From contig WPIO01000066.1 in the NCBI GenBank assembly GCA_009760855.2, forward strand, positions 200,001 to 264,000: a stretch of 64,000 bases of DNA, in the 5' to 3' direction. Positions 34,457 through 45,479 of this stretch are shown in pieces (position 1 is the first letter of the stretch; each line of letters starts with the position of its first letter). Source of the DNA: Cristatella mucedo (taxonomy: Eukaryota; Bryozoa; Phylactolaemata; Cristatellidae). The notes under the pieces were generated by a model. The model had not been told where the DNA came from. It saw only the letters and a list, made by a program, of their open reading frames with translations, and did not search any database. The translations under genes and the position numbers were made by a program.

Positions 34457-34640
34457 GAGCCGTGATGGCACACTAGGTAAGGAGGTTACTTTCACGACCT
34501 CGGTCCCGAGGTCGTGGGTTCGATTCCTGTGGTGGGCGATCCTTTATCGCCACTGCAAGCGGTCGTGAAAGCCGTAAAGGCTCTTCGGTCGCTGTACAAA
34601 AAGAGGTTGTTTAATCAGCTAAGATCTCCCTAGCTCCCCC
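34457..34640 (+). mobile_element. tRNA-derived SINE (family SINE-1), left-arm copy
   Basis: The head includes gatggcacactaggtaagg (A-box-like) and a perfect B-box GGTTCGATTCC (34,517-34,527). Between them is a perfect hairpin: 11-bp stem at 34,493-34,503 and 34,506-34,516 with a 2-base loop. The body (ggcgatcctttatcgcc, then tgtacaaaaagaggttg) is the same as the end of repeat R1. The partner in the other arm is 36,160-36,343. Confidence 0.75.
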
Positions 34641-34779
34641 ACGTCCACTCAGCCTTCCTCGACCGTCGGCTGCATCCTCCACTACCGGAAGTGCCCTTCT
34701 TCTCCCTCAGACTCTCGCCGACACTGGCGTTACGTCAGGGCGGTCGCTGAGCACTTCTGCATCATAATGATCGTGTTTA

Positions 34780-35180
34780 ATCCGTGTCATTTTGGGGTCC
34801 GGTCATACTCACAAGACTTGTCAACTGTGTAGTCTCTCAAGATTCTGTCCTGTGGCTATTTTGAGAATATGACATCGTCTTCGGTATATGGCTGCTTTAG
34901 TTTATGGCAGAAATATATATACATATAAGCCTGCGTCGACGACGTCGGGCAGGGCAGTAACCCACTGGCCAGCTGCAGTATACGCATGAATAGACGTGTA
35001 TGTGGCCACTTCGAGGCTTGGCATTGTATCGCCCACCGGCCACTTAGAGAATGTCAAACTGTACCTCTTCGGCCAGCTGCTGTTACCCATTTAGACTAAC
35101 CCTTGGGAAAAGCAGTGGAATAGGATAACACTTTCATGCTGACAATATTCAGCTCAATTTGTCTTTTAAACCAATGCCTC
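34780..35180 (+). repeat. L2 subfamily D fragment
   Basis: Shares with the D copies at 18.7 and 63.1 kb the extra segment between RT motifs B and C (about 34,870-35,095) and the sequence coding the start of motif C (FHADN..LN). It stops just after it. Confidence 0.55.
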
Positions 35181-35184
35181 ATCT

Positions 35185-35365
35185 TCAAGACTAGTCTTTA
35201 AAAAAAGAAAAAGATAATTAATTTGTGTAGCACATCCAGAGAACTTCGCTAATCAGCCATTCCACATGTCCAATGGTTCTCGAGCCCACGACCTCAGCAA
35301 GACCTTGTTCGGGGCGAGCACCTTAACCACTAAACCGAGCCAGCTTGGCATCTTTACCTGTCATT
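35185..35365 (-). mobile_element. SINE-2 copy in the spacer
   Basis: The minus strand gives the tRNA-like head (TGGCTCGGTTTAGTGGTTAA), gaggtcgtgggctcgagaac as the B-box region, and an L2-like tail (tctctgga, then gctacacaaatt). Confidence 0.7.
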
Positions 35366-35429
35366 GATCTCAATCGTTCAACTAGAAAATTCCGATCGAT
35401 ATAATTCAATCGCTTTATCGGCACTTGGA

Positions 35430-36020
35430 ATGAATTAATGAAATGGAAGAGCCTAAGAACTTACATCTGGAGTTAATCTGCTCTAGCAAGGTTTTTACAT
35501 GCCTGTGGACTTAGCTAATTAGCTCAGCCGATAGGCAATCTGTCAAAAGACTAAACTGGTGTGAAATGGCATCTGTGACGCTCCTGGTGGACACAACAAA
35601 GCTCTTATGGGCTCGGTGGTTCAATTAAGAACATTGCTCTTCATGCGGCCATCTTTATGCCAGGAGCCATCGCAAATCCGTTAGTAGGTGAAATACGTGA
35701 GCCCGATGAATATAGGCCGGGCTGCCGAATTTCCGTGAGTAGAATCACAATTGTTTCTTTTGCTGAGAGCTACTCTAAAGACTTTAGCTTGTCTAAGTCG
35801 AAACGCCGTTGACCTGATTCAGGAGCGGCACTGTCAGAATCATGTCGACACAGTGTGAAGAACTATGTGAGAACGACCTCAAGGAAAAGATGCAAGCTAC
35901 GATTGTCTATGATGACGATATCAGCAGTTAGCAATGATGCTTTTAAAAATGTAGTCGAACTGGTGTTCAAGTTCTTGGAAACATTTTCCTGGAACTTTGT
36001 TGCCACCCACTGGTCTGAAA
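35430..36020 (+). repeat. Repeat R4 in the spacer
   Basis: About 590 bases matching 56,110-56,735 (same strand) and 15,785-16,370 (opposite strand) at about 70-75%. It includes an A-box-like TAGCTCAGCCGATAGG (about 35,520) and ggtggttcaattaagaac about 90 bases on. It may be an older SINE-type element or a segmental repeat. Confidence 0.55.
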
Positions 36021-36159
36021 AGATGATTACTATTATGATGCAGAAGTGCTCAGCGACCGCCCTTAACGTCACGCCCGTGTCGGCGAGAGGCTGAGGGAGA
36101 AGAGGGTCACTTCTGGGAGTGGAGGATGCTGCAGAAGGTCGAGGAACGCTGAGTGGAAG

Positions 36160-36343
36160 TGGGGGAGCTAGGGAAATCTTAGCTGATTAAACAACCTCTT
36201 TTTGTACAGCGACCGAAGAGCCTTTACGGCTTTCACGACCGCTTGCAGTGGCGATAAAGGATCGCCCACCGGAGGAATCGAACCCACGACCTCGGGACCG
36301 AGGTCGTGAAAGCAACCTCCTTACCTAGTGTGCCATCACGGCT
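36160..36343 (-). mobile_element. SINE-1, right-arm copy
   Basis: Same element as 34,457-34,640 on the other strand. The hairpin (36,285-36,308) and B-box are conserved, with a few substitutions. Confidence 0.75.
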
Positions 36344-37439
36344 CACCAAATGGAGATGGCCAAGTGGCAGAACAGCTCTTTGGGAAAAAATATACCGCAG
36401 CCATCTCTTATCGAACAGTTGAAGAACAGGTGATACGTAAATAGCTACGAGCTGCACTGGGTGAAATGCTTAAGTGACTGCTATCCGACAAGCATCTCTA
36501 AATTGTGGTTTCATATTTTCGCCTAATGGAAATGTATGTCTTACCATTCATGTGTATTTTGCTGCAGCTGTCTTGATTTTCACAAATCTTGAACAAGCTA
36601 GTGGATGCAAAAATTTGTTTTCATAGCACCAATTAATTGGCCAATTTAAAAGATTAAACTTATGAAAATGTGAAGAAATACCGTTAATTCGTAGCTAACC
36701 TACTCAAATATTGCACATTCCCGTCTGACTTTCGATAGGCTTCACAAGCTCCAATCAAACTTTCGCAAAATTATTCTTAATTTTGAAGAAACCTTAATAA
36801 CTGTTAAGTTTACACGCAAGCGATCTTGGAATGTTAAAGTTTCACTTATTAATAAATGCAATAACTTATTTCTAGCAAGCTGATGCGGACTGGATGTATC
36901 ACTCCTGCATTTGATTTGTTTACATCGCTCTGCCACCTCAGTTGATGTCGCCTTCATATCGGAATCTGAGAATTTTAGCATCTTTAGTTAAGGAGATATA
37001 ACAGATGGATGGCCTAAACTCAGAAACTGTGCCTCAGGTCAAACCAATCATACACAGACACCTCTGAGGTATTCTTTTATTTCGTGACTAAGATATGGAC
37101 ACACTGGGTATTTGCAATAATTGATTTTAAAAAATCCATTAGGAACTTTCCATCGGAATTTGTGTTCACCCTGTCTTCCACAATTCACTTTCAATCCTAA
37201 TACCCTAGTTCTCATCGAATGCATCAGACCTTGAGTCTACTGCAGACTGCAGAGTTTGGAGCCCCTCAGAGCCTATGCAGTCGGCAGCATACAATGCTGC
37301 AGCAGATATGTGCAGGCTCTGTTTGCATAAGCTGCTTTGACCAGGGCTGTGTTCGTCTGTACTGCATACTGATTAAGTGCCTTCCTCTTAGCTGTGTTCC
37401 CATCGACTTCATTCGCTTCGGATGTTTAAACGTTAGGTT

Positions 37440-38456
37440 CATTGACCACGGCCGTGGAGTCCATGTGGACCGTTCATTTTTGGCGCCATCCCCTGGGGTC
37501 CGTTTGTTCCTGCGACATTCCCCTGCGGTCCGTTCATTCCTGCAGCCATCCCATACGGTTCGCTCATTCCTGCCGGCATCCCATTGGGTCAGTTAATTCC
37601 TGCTGCCATCCCGTAGGGTCCGTTCATTCCTGCCACCATTCCGTAGTGTCCGTTCATTCCTGCTGCCATCCCATAGGGTCCGTTCATTCCTGCCACCATT
37701 CCGTCGGGTCCGTTCATTCCTGCTCCCATCCCGAAGGGGTCCGTTAATTCCTGCTGCCATCCCGTAGGGTCCGTCTATTCCTGCCACCATTCCGTAGGGT
37801 CCGGTAATTCCTGCTGCCATCCCGTAGGGTCCGTTCATTCCTGCTGCCATTCCGTAGGGTCCGTTCATTCCTGCAGCCATCCCGTAGGATCCGTTCATTT
37901 CTGCCGCAATCCCGTAAAGTCCGTTCATTCTAGCCGCCATCCCGTAAGGTCCGTTAATTCCTGCAGCCATCCCGTACGGTCCACTCATTCCTGCCGGCAT
38001 CCCATATAGTCCGTCCATTCCTGCTGCCATCCCGTATGGTCCGTTCATTCCTGCCGCCATTCCGTACGGTCTGTTTATTCCAGCCGCCGTTTAGAAGGGT
38101 CGGTTCATTGCAGCCGCCATCCAATAAGGTTAGTTTATTCCAGCTGCCAATCCGTTCAGTCCATTCATTCTTGCTCCCATCCCGAAGGGTCCGTTTATTC
38201 CTGCAGCCATCCCGGAAGGTTTGTTCACTTCTGCTGCCATCTCGTAGGGTCCTATCATTCCTGCGGCAATCCTGCTGGGTCCGTTCATTCCAACTGCGAT
38301 CCCATACTTTCCGTTCATTTCCGCCTCGTTGGCGAGTGGTCCGTTCATTTCCGCCTCGTTCAGGAGTGTTTCTTTCATTTCTGCCTCGTTTGGGAGCGGT
38401 TCGTTAATTTCCTCCTTGATTGTGTGTGGTGCTTTCATATCGCCTGCCTGAAACAT
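37440..38456 (-). pseudogene. Decapeptide-repeat minisatellite (right arm)
   Basis: The minus-strand counterpart of 32,424-33,469, transcriptionally convergent with it across the spacer. The minus frame starting at 38,456 stops at 38,130 because one base differs from the left copy (a Glu codon there, a stop here); another open block runs from 38,060 to 37,593 with the same G-M-N-G-P-Y-G-M-A-A units. The TAA at the left-arm position 32,787 is also here, so it pre-dates the duplication. Some units differ between arms by exchange of whole 30-bp units. Confidence 0.6.
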
Positions 38457-38544
38457 TGATTGATGACGCTCTTTGCTTTTGAACTTGTCATTAGTTGGTC
38501 AAAATTTTCAAGGTCAAATTCAAAATGAATTCTCACAATGTAGC

Positions 38545-39000
38545 CTACTGTGCTTGATGCCATTAACCACATTTGCATGCTGACCCTGTGCATGTTACCC
38601 CTAACCACGTTATTCATTTTGTTTGTTTTTCAAACATGATTTTACTTACCATTCAATTGCATTTCCCTTTGCAGCAAATGCAAAACGCCTGGAAAGAGAT
38701 TAAGTTCTCTGAGGGCGCTTTATCAAGTACATTATTGTTATTATTATTATTATTATATCTGTGCCGCCCAAATTCACCTCGTAACAAAGTCAAATATGTT
38801 GTCCACCGTTTTTCAATTTATCAGTGCCTTGAAGCGCCTAGAGTGAGATTAAGTTCTCTGAGGGCGCTTAATCAAGTGATATATGTTTGTTATTATTATT
38901 ATCCACAGAGTATGTGCAAAGATGGCTATACGTTCTAATATGCTTAAAAAGACTCAGTTCTCTGAGAAGACTTTAAACAATTTACTATCATTATGTTTTC
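38545..39000 (+). repeat. Three L2 3' termini (right arm)
   Basis: Plus-strand counterparts of 31,880-32,335: 3' UTR plus stem-loop plus (ATT)n ending near 38,757, then two shorter ends near 38,830-38,905 and 38,940-38,990. Confidence 0.8.
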
Positions 39001-39142
39001 TGGTTTTGCAAATATACGTTCCTCGATGAACCTCAAAGTGATAACTGCTCTTACTAATTCGGGCTCTTTTATTGTCTGCCTGATAACGACCGGATGTATT
39101 TTGAGAGGCTCCAGCTTAATCTTTCAGTGCAAACTGAGGCAC

Positions 39143-39146
39143 TGTT
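39143..39146. other. Empty site of the L2 insertion
   Basis: Here the right arm reads straight across (gcactgttcaagg) the point where the left arm carries the L2 copy 30,411-31,730. This gives the pre-insertion target sequence. Confidence 0.9.
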
Positions 39147-39329
39147 CAAGGTATTGCTTTCATGACAAACAGAAAATGTGGATAGGGTCTAATAATGAAT
39201 CCTCGGTGAAATTTTCGGACTTTTCATTCTGATGTTACGGAAAAAAACATGCGAAATTTAAAGTCTGAAACTTTGGACTCAGTCTTTTTGATTGTAAGGA
39301 GTGATCTCTCGTAACACTCAGCCATTCTC

Positions 39330-40165
39330 ACGACCAGGGCTCCTTGGTCGCTAGTTTCAAGCCTTCGGAAGGCAATACTTTATTGATGCAGCTAGAAGTG
39401 GGAATAGTCTTAAACGCTCTGGTGTTGATGTACAAAAGAGGCTGTAAAAGTACGTAGTGCCTTTTATTTCTTATTAGTAAGGAAGCTTGCTCTAACGTTT
39501 GCTATTTACGCTCACATGTGAGCAGCCATACAGTCATTGGAAATTTCAGTAGTCAGCTTTTCGTTTCTCTTCTTTTCGTTTTACGTCAGTGAGTCGAGTG
39601 CTGAACCGCCTAAACGCAGCAGGGATGTGAAATAGCGGTGCCCTCGAGCATTATTCGTCTTCGAAGAAATTTAATTTTGTCTGTGTGAAGCAAGCGTTGC
39701 CGGTACCCATACTGCTGCATGGCAGCAACGAGAACTGGACGATAATAGAATAGCTGAGGCCGACCACAGAGAGAGCCGTCATGCTGGATATAATGTGTCG
39801 CGCCTGGTTAGTAACACTGCAGCAGTGAATCGTGCAATGGTTGGCAGGCAAAGCACATACCCACATAAACACTAGTTCACCGTTAAGCAGTGAAAGCTTG
39901 ATGCAATGTCTTGCAAAGTCATCAAAGGTGGTAAGAAACACAGAACGTTATGATACTAACTGGAACAGTAATCACAATATCGTAATTGAGCATCGGATAG
40001 TGCTTTCTATGCATTTACTGAGGACCGCTTACACCCAGCAAGGAACAATAAACAGAAGAAATCTATGCTCCCAACCTGCTATCGTCGAACACGACTGGCA
40101 TCGTACGAAGCTGATGCCAAAAAATCATCGAAACCAATTCCTTTTTTCATTCGATGGTTCTTAAG
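39330..40165 (-). repeat. Repeat R1 (right-arm copy)
   Basis: The reverse partner of 29,391-30,240, with the SINE-1-like end at 39,335-39,450. Confidence 0.7.
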
Positions 40166-40189
40166 TGGATGACAGTAGCGAATTCGGTT

Positions 40190-40500
40190 ATTAGCAGAGG
40201 CGAAACAAGCAGAGATACACTATCTAAGTCCCCTTTCCTGTGTATGTCATTATTGAGACTAAGCAATGCCAACTCTGCGGTATTTTTGGCTCTAAAACCA
40301 GACTGGAATTTCATAGTAAGGTTTGAAGTTTCGAGACATGAGCTCAGCTGCTTTGCCACAACTCGTTCCAGTGTCTTTGATAGGCGCGATAGAAGGTCAA
40401 CTAGGCATAAGTTGTTCAAGCTTTTTTAGCATAGCTTTGCTTTCTTGAATAGTGGCCTGACTACAGCCTTTTTTCAAAGGTCCTGGAACGTGAACTGTTG
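40190..40500 (-). repeat. L2 RT fragment (right-arm copy)
   Basis: The reverse partner of 29,050-29,355; the minus strand reads the same FQSGFRAKNTAELALLS segment. Confidence 0.8.
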
Positions 40501-40749
40501 TTACTGGCATATTTAAGGCACTCTATGCAACGAACCTGCAGATTGAAGCATCTCAGAAATAGGACAGTAAAAAAGGGATTAAAAGGAAGTTTTCATGTAT
40601 TTCCTGGTGAAACTGCAAGATACGATTAACCCTAATTCAATGTTGACGCTTTGCGAGCTAGAACTAACCATATTCTGCATATCGACATTGAGCCTCTAAC
40701 CACTTAAGATTAAATCATTTTGTGTTCCATCTAAAGCAAAGAGACGATA

Positions 40750-41450
40750 AACGATTAAGCATTCTGAGTGATATAAGCAAGTTTATTATTGCTATTAATA
40801 TTATCTGGGACGATAAATATATCTCTTCAACGCCTGAGCCTTTATGCACGTTTGTTGTCAAGTAACGTCAGGAAAAATGCCGAGACCGCATGAGTGCAGA
40901 AACCAGTTACCTAACCTGAATTATTACAGTCTCTTGGTGCCGACACTAGAACCTTGTGTTAGGCAAAGTCACAGCAAATGAGCAGAGAAACTAGGATGTG
41001 ACATACGTATAAGACAGTTTATCCCTTTGGGCCCTTATTTTACGTTAATTACTGCCACCGATATGACGGACACCATCAGCACTCCCATCATTGAAGGAAC
41101 AACTGATGAGATCCTGTACTCGAAGTGGAGTTTGCTTATTCTTCTCGAAATCCCCAAAGTGAAAACAAACCATCGTCTGAGACGCATGCATTTATGCAAT
41201 CTAGGTGCCTAGCAGCTCATGAGTTGAATTAGCAATTATTGACAAGCGGTGGAGACAGAGCACCTGAAGTGCATAGAAGAAGGTTTTAGTTCTCTGAGGG
41301 AACTTTAAAATTCTGATAACATTATTCATGTTACTACGGTCTGTTCCTGTGTGTTTTAGCGTCGGCAGCAACTTTTTCATTCCTGAAAATCTTGCCACCA
41401 TCACTGCATTAACAAAAAGGCTGAAAAGCCATAGTTAGAAAGCCTACTGA
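40750..41450 (-). repeat. Repeat R2 (right-arm copy)
   Basis: The reverse partner of 28,100-28,800. The plus strand here carries the L2-like tail motif ttctctgagggaactttaa (about 41,290). Confidence 0.55.
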
Positions 41451-41764
41451 TGATAAAGAGTGGAAAGAGAAGAACTCAATTGTGTAATTGAAGATTAACA
41501 AGCACAGGTTCCGGTTAGCAAGAAATTGTCAGGGGTACGATAGAGTTAGACTTGACACTTTTGTGGCTAAATTAAAAGAGAAAGTTCATCAAGCCAACGC
41601 TACAACAGATAGAGGGCTCAAAGATGCTGCACCGGACGACATCTCCAGAGGTAGTAGGTGTGCGGCACTCCAAGGCCAGATTTAGAAAAGAACAGCAGCC
41701 AGCCAACGACGGCTTAGAAATATGAACAGCTGAAAGTAAGGCACGTCTGCCTATTCTACACAGC

Positions 41765-42085
41765 ATCGCATGAGACCAATTGCTAGCCTCCTCTATTTAA
41801 AGAGATCTTAAAATTCCACCTATTTGTGAGAGAATTTAGTGGGTCTTTGCGAGTCGCCCTTCATGTGCAAGTGGGCGCTGACACTGTACATGCTGCCACT
41901 AACCACACTTGCATGGTGACCATGTGCATGTAAGCCCAAACCATGTTATTTATGTTGTTTATCAAGCATGATACTACTCACCATTCGATCGTGTTTACTT
42001 TGCAGCAAATGTAAAGCGTCTAGAGAGAGATTGAGTTATCTGGGGCGCTTTATCGAGCGTATTACTGTTATTATTATTGTTACAG
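41765..42085 (+). repeat. L2 3' end (right-arm copy)
   Basis: Partner of 27,468-27,790: last codons, 3' UTR, stem-loop and ATT tail ending near 42,080. Confidence 0.8.
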
Positions 42086-42414
42086 CAGTCAAACGAAAGC
42101 TGTGGGCAAGTCGGCGAGGGGGCAAGGGAGTAGGGCAGGGGTGGGGCAAGCAACCGTAGGTCTACACAGCAACTGTTGGCTCAGCCAACATGTTCTTGTC
42201 ACCAAGCAAAGCTCGGCTTGGAGATGCAGCCACTTTTTTGCAGGCGACATAGTGACATACGGATGAGCCATGAAGATGCGACCTTAAGAGCATCTACTTT
42301 GATTCTCTAGCCACCATTAACTTCAATGTATAGAATAAATTTTTCCATAAAGTATTGCTTTCACTCATAATAAAAATCCATGATCTGAGTCGTTAAATGC
42401 ATTAGCCTACCCCA

Positions 42415-42615
42415 TTGGCTAAGGCGAGGTGAGATATATTGAGCATTTAGTACCGTTGGCTAAGTTGAAAAGTCCTTTCATTAGACGAGCTTGTAGGTTC
42501 GATTCAGACAGCAGGTGTGATTCGTTTGAGCGCCTTTTGCCTCAGCCATCCAGCCAGGCTCAGGTGGGTGGCTCAGGCAGAAGGCGCTAGTTACATAGTT
42601 GCCTCATAGCCATGG
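42415..42615 (+). mobile_element. SINE-3, right-arm copy
   Basis: The plus strand shows TTGGCTAAGTTGA and the B-box GGTTCGATTC at tRNA-like spacing, followed by the GC-rich body. It is the partner of 26,935-27,135. Confidence 0.65.
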
Positions 42616-43059
42616 CTTGCTATGAGCCGCGGTGGCATCTAGTTTTGTACTTTGGGCTACGATTGGGGTAAAATGCCTCATTAGCTAAATTTTAGTTCAG
42701 CAGACATCCGAGACAGGCAGCTCACGTTCGTCTCGGCTTCAAAATCAGTTTGGTATTTATATTCGCATATGCCAACACAAGTGGTACCTTTAATTCCATG
42801 AAACTTCGTAGGCCACATGACATACTATAGCACAAGCCAGTCTGTTTAATAAACCAGCCCTAAAACCGTAATATAAAGTGTTAAGCACTTAGGATAATTA
42901 GCCACAGCCCATAAGTATCGAGCTCAACTCAAAAGGCTGACGAAAAACTCTCGTCGTTACTTTCTTGCCTCACTCTCCAAAAGTTGTATCAGAACTGATA
43001 CTGCACGCTAGACCTGCGAGTGGTTAAGCACTATATCTACGATGCTTCTGCATGCCAAT

Positions 43060-43440
43060 CACTTTTTTGGAGACTGTGCATTTAGTTTGTATGCTCCCAA
43101 AGCCTGGAACCTCCTTCATGACTCGCGTCAGAACATCCCCTGACTTGACCACATTTAAAAAGAACTTAAAACACCTATTTAGGACAGCTTCTAGTGGGTC
43201 CCTGTGATTCGTTTTTCATGTACTGCGTGTTGACACTGTGTATGCTGCCACTAAAAACATTTGCAAACTTACCCTGTGCATGTCACCCCTAACCATGTGA
43301 TTCATAGAGTTTATCAAGCATGATATTGCAAACCATTCAATCGCGTTTCTCTTCACAGCAAGTGTAAAGCGGCTAGAAGGAGATTGACTTATCTGAGGGC
43401 GCTTTATCAAGTGCTTTATTATTATTATTATTCTTAATAA
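43060..43440 (+). repeat. L2-A 3' end (right-arm copy)
   Basis: Partner of 26,110-26,500. It includes codons for YAPKAWN and the stem-loop followed by at least five ATT units. Confidence 0.8.
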
Positions 43441-43938
43441 CTAGTTCCTACCTCCACAATGGCACGGGTCACTTAAAGACTGAGACCTTGAAGACTGAGG
43501 CCACGGTGTTCTTGGCATACCTTTATTACTATTTCAGTCGTTACGGCGAAACTTCGTTAACCCTCCGTTAAGCTCTGAGTTTATTCATCGTCGAGGGTTT
43601 TAACTTTTGTGAACTTGTCGCCAAGCTCTTCGAGAGTTGCACGTACATTTTTAGAATATATTAAAGCATGAAATGTGGAACACTACAATTCTAACGGCCG
43701 CCGATTTCTCCGTACTTGGAATCGGCTGCTGTTCCTCCTGGGCATTGGCAATGATCCAGACGCTGTCTGCTTCTTTCGTTCTTCAACGGACAGTTATGAA
43801 AAACACAGTTTTTATATCCAGACAATAAAAGAATTTCTTCGTAAGTAGCCTCTACCCCAGCATCACACCGAACGCTATGGATAGTAAGCAGAGTTCTTAA
43901 GAGATAAAATTAGCATAATTCAATCCACCTCATAAAAC

Positions 43939-44689
43939 GGTACAAGGCTAGGAGGCCGCGGATGCCTGGAGCCACTGCCGCCAGGAGTCTACTGCTTTCC
44001 GGATGCCATGGCCGCCAAGGTGCTGCAGGTACTGAAAGGACACGGTAGCTATTGCACCACGGACCAAGGTTACTACAGTCACACGATCCGCTCCCCAAAT
44101 ACCACAACCAAATCCAGACTACATGTTACTGCTCTACGCTTAGAAACTTATGCTAATTTATCCAAATCAATACTTCTGTATAGCTGTTAAAAGCCTCCGC
44201 CGGTAACGACTCAACTTGTCTACTATATGCACCTGGACTTTTTAAGCTAACGTATGGGCGCTCTAAGGTGCTGCTGCAGCTGATGCGTCGCACAGCTATT
44301 GAAATATCTGAGCTTCATTAATGAAGTTATCGCGATGCTCCTCGAGAGTCCCTGTTGCAATTTGGGAAAATATTTAAATACGAAAGGCATCCGAGTTCTC
44401 CGTATCTCGAATCGGCACTGCTTTTTCTGGGCGTTGACAATGTTCCATGCTCTGTCTGCTTCTTTCGTTATTCAATGATGAGTTATGAAAAATTCCGTTT
44501 TTGCGTCTGAACAATTAAGGAATTTCTGTGTAAGTAGCGTCTTCCCAGCATGACACCGATTGCTGTAGATATTAAGCTGAGTTCTCAAGAGATAATATTC
44601 AGAAAACTCAATCTACCTTGTATAACTATACAGGTGCTATGAAGCCATGATTGCTCATTAGGAACAATGGTTGTTTATCACGACCTCCG
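43939..44689. other. DNA outside the right arm: GC-rich patch, then a diverged extra copy of the arm edge
   Basis: 43,939-44,060 is GC-rich with repeated gccgcc words and no convincing gene. About 44,370-44,650 is a diverged, same-orientation copy of 43,690-43,935 that continues past the arm boundary into sequence matching the reverse complement of 25,560-25,612. The true older partner of the left flank is therefore probably here. Confidence 0.45.
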
Positions 44690-45235
44690 CCCCGTGGTCG
44701 TTAGTTTGAAGCCTGCGGAGGGCTATGCTTTTTTGTCATAACAAGCAGTTATGATAGCCTTAAACGCTCTCATGTAACTGTACAGAAGAAACTATTAAAA
44801 CGTGCAAGTGGAGTTACTTTTATAATATTAAGGAAGCTAGGTCAAACGTTTATTATAAACATATACATGTCCACAGGCATGTTGTCGTTAGATGCTACAT
44901 ACCCAGGTTTAACATGTCGCTAGGGTCTGTAGTTCCATGCCCAGAGCCTTAACGAATAAATACACACATTTTAAGGACCTGCCGTAGTAGCCAGCTCGTT
45001 GCTCCGCCCCGTCAGTGAGTCAAGTGCTGAAACTCCTGGAAGCCGCAGCGTTGTGAAATAGCTGTGCTCTCTGGCAGTACTCGTCTTCGAAGACAAAATA
45101 ATTTCGCCCACTTTAGGCAAACGTGGCCGGTACCCATAGAGCTTCATACCAGCAACTAGAACTAGCCAATAATAAAATGCCTAAGGCCGACCGCCACGAG
45201 AGTGACCATGTTGAAAGGAACATGCGGCAACGTGC
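44690..45235 (-). repeat. Repeat R1, diverged copy
   Basis: Shares the SINE-1-like end (cgtggtcgttagtttgaagc, about 44,692), then gtacagaagaaactatt, and farther on gtggccggtacccata. It is much more diverged than the arm copies. Confidence 0.55.
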
Positions 45236-45239
45236 CACA

Positions 45240-45475
45240 TCGGCACAGGCTCGTCTCTCCTGATGACACGGTGCATGCTGCCACTAACTACATTAGCATG
45301 CTGACCCTGTGTGTGTCACCAATAACCTTGTTATTCGTTTTGTTTGTTTATCAAGCTTGATGTTACTCAATATTCAATTGCATTTTCCTTTGCAGCAAAT
45401 GCAAAGCGCCTAGAGAGAGATTGAGTTCTCTGAGGGCGCTTTATCAAGTGCATTATTGTCATTGTTATTAGTACC
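45240..45475 (+). repeat. L2-A 3' UTR and tail
   Basis: Begins about 60 bases after the usual ORF end and contains the 3' UTR, a well-kept stem-loop and a tail. It is immediately followed by a second L2 piece. Confidence 0.8.
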
Positions 45476-45479
45476 CTAC

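Larger units (their letters stand above)
25613..34768 (+). repeat. Left arm of large palindrome
   Basis: The reverse complement of 36,032-43,938. Pairs sum to 69,551-69,552 in the outer part and about 70,800-70,900 in the inner part, the shift being explained by the 1.32-kb L2 insertion at 30,411-31,730 in this arm only. In one stretch of about 240 bases compared by eye I saw about six differences, roughly 97% identity, with a few small indels elsewhere. The outer junction is sharp at 25,613 and the inner one at 34,768. Confidence 0.92.
34769..36031. other. Spacer of the palindrome
   Basis: 1.26 kb not shared between the arms. It contains an L2 subfamily D fragment (plus, about 34,780-35,180, ending with a trace of motif C), SINE-2 (minus, 35,185-35,365) and repeat R4 (plus, 35,430-36,020). 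All three have relatives elsewhere in the window, so the spacer is itself made of mobile DNA. Confidence 0.8.
36032..43938 (-). repeat. Right arm of large palindrome
   Basis: The reverse complement of 25,613-34,768 without the L2 insertion. The order of elements mirrors the left arm: SINE-1, minisatellite, L2 tails, R1, L2 RT piece, R2, L2 tail, SINE-3, L2 tail. The outer junction is at 43,938, where the left arm has 25,613. Confidence 0.92.

Noticed and set aside
34457-34640. Functional tRNA gene (perfect B box)
   Set aside because: No cloverleaf: the region between the boxes is a single perfect hairpin, and the body continues as a repeated SINE sequence.
42415-42615. tRNA gene at SINE-3
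   Set aside because: A and B boxes are present, but acceptor and anticodon arms do not pair convincingly, and the same unit is duplicated with a SINE body.
25613-43938. Palindrome as a DNA transposon with very long terminal inverted repeats
   Set aside because: No transposase, no short terminal motif and no target duplication at 25,613/43,938, and homology continues outward at lower identity on both sides.
25613-43938. Palindrome as a plain assembly artefact
   Set aside because: The arms differ by scattered substitutions, small indels and a 1.3-kb insertion, and sit in a wider diverged inverted duplication. Two haplotypes joined in error remains possible and is listed as a check.
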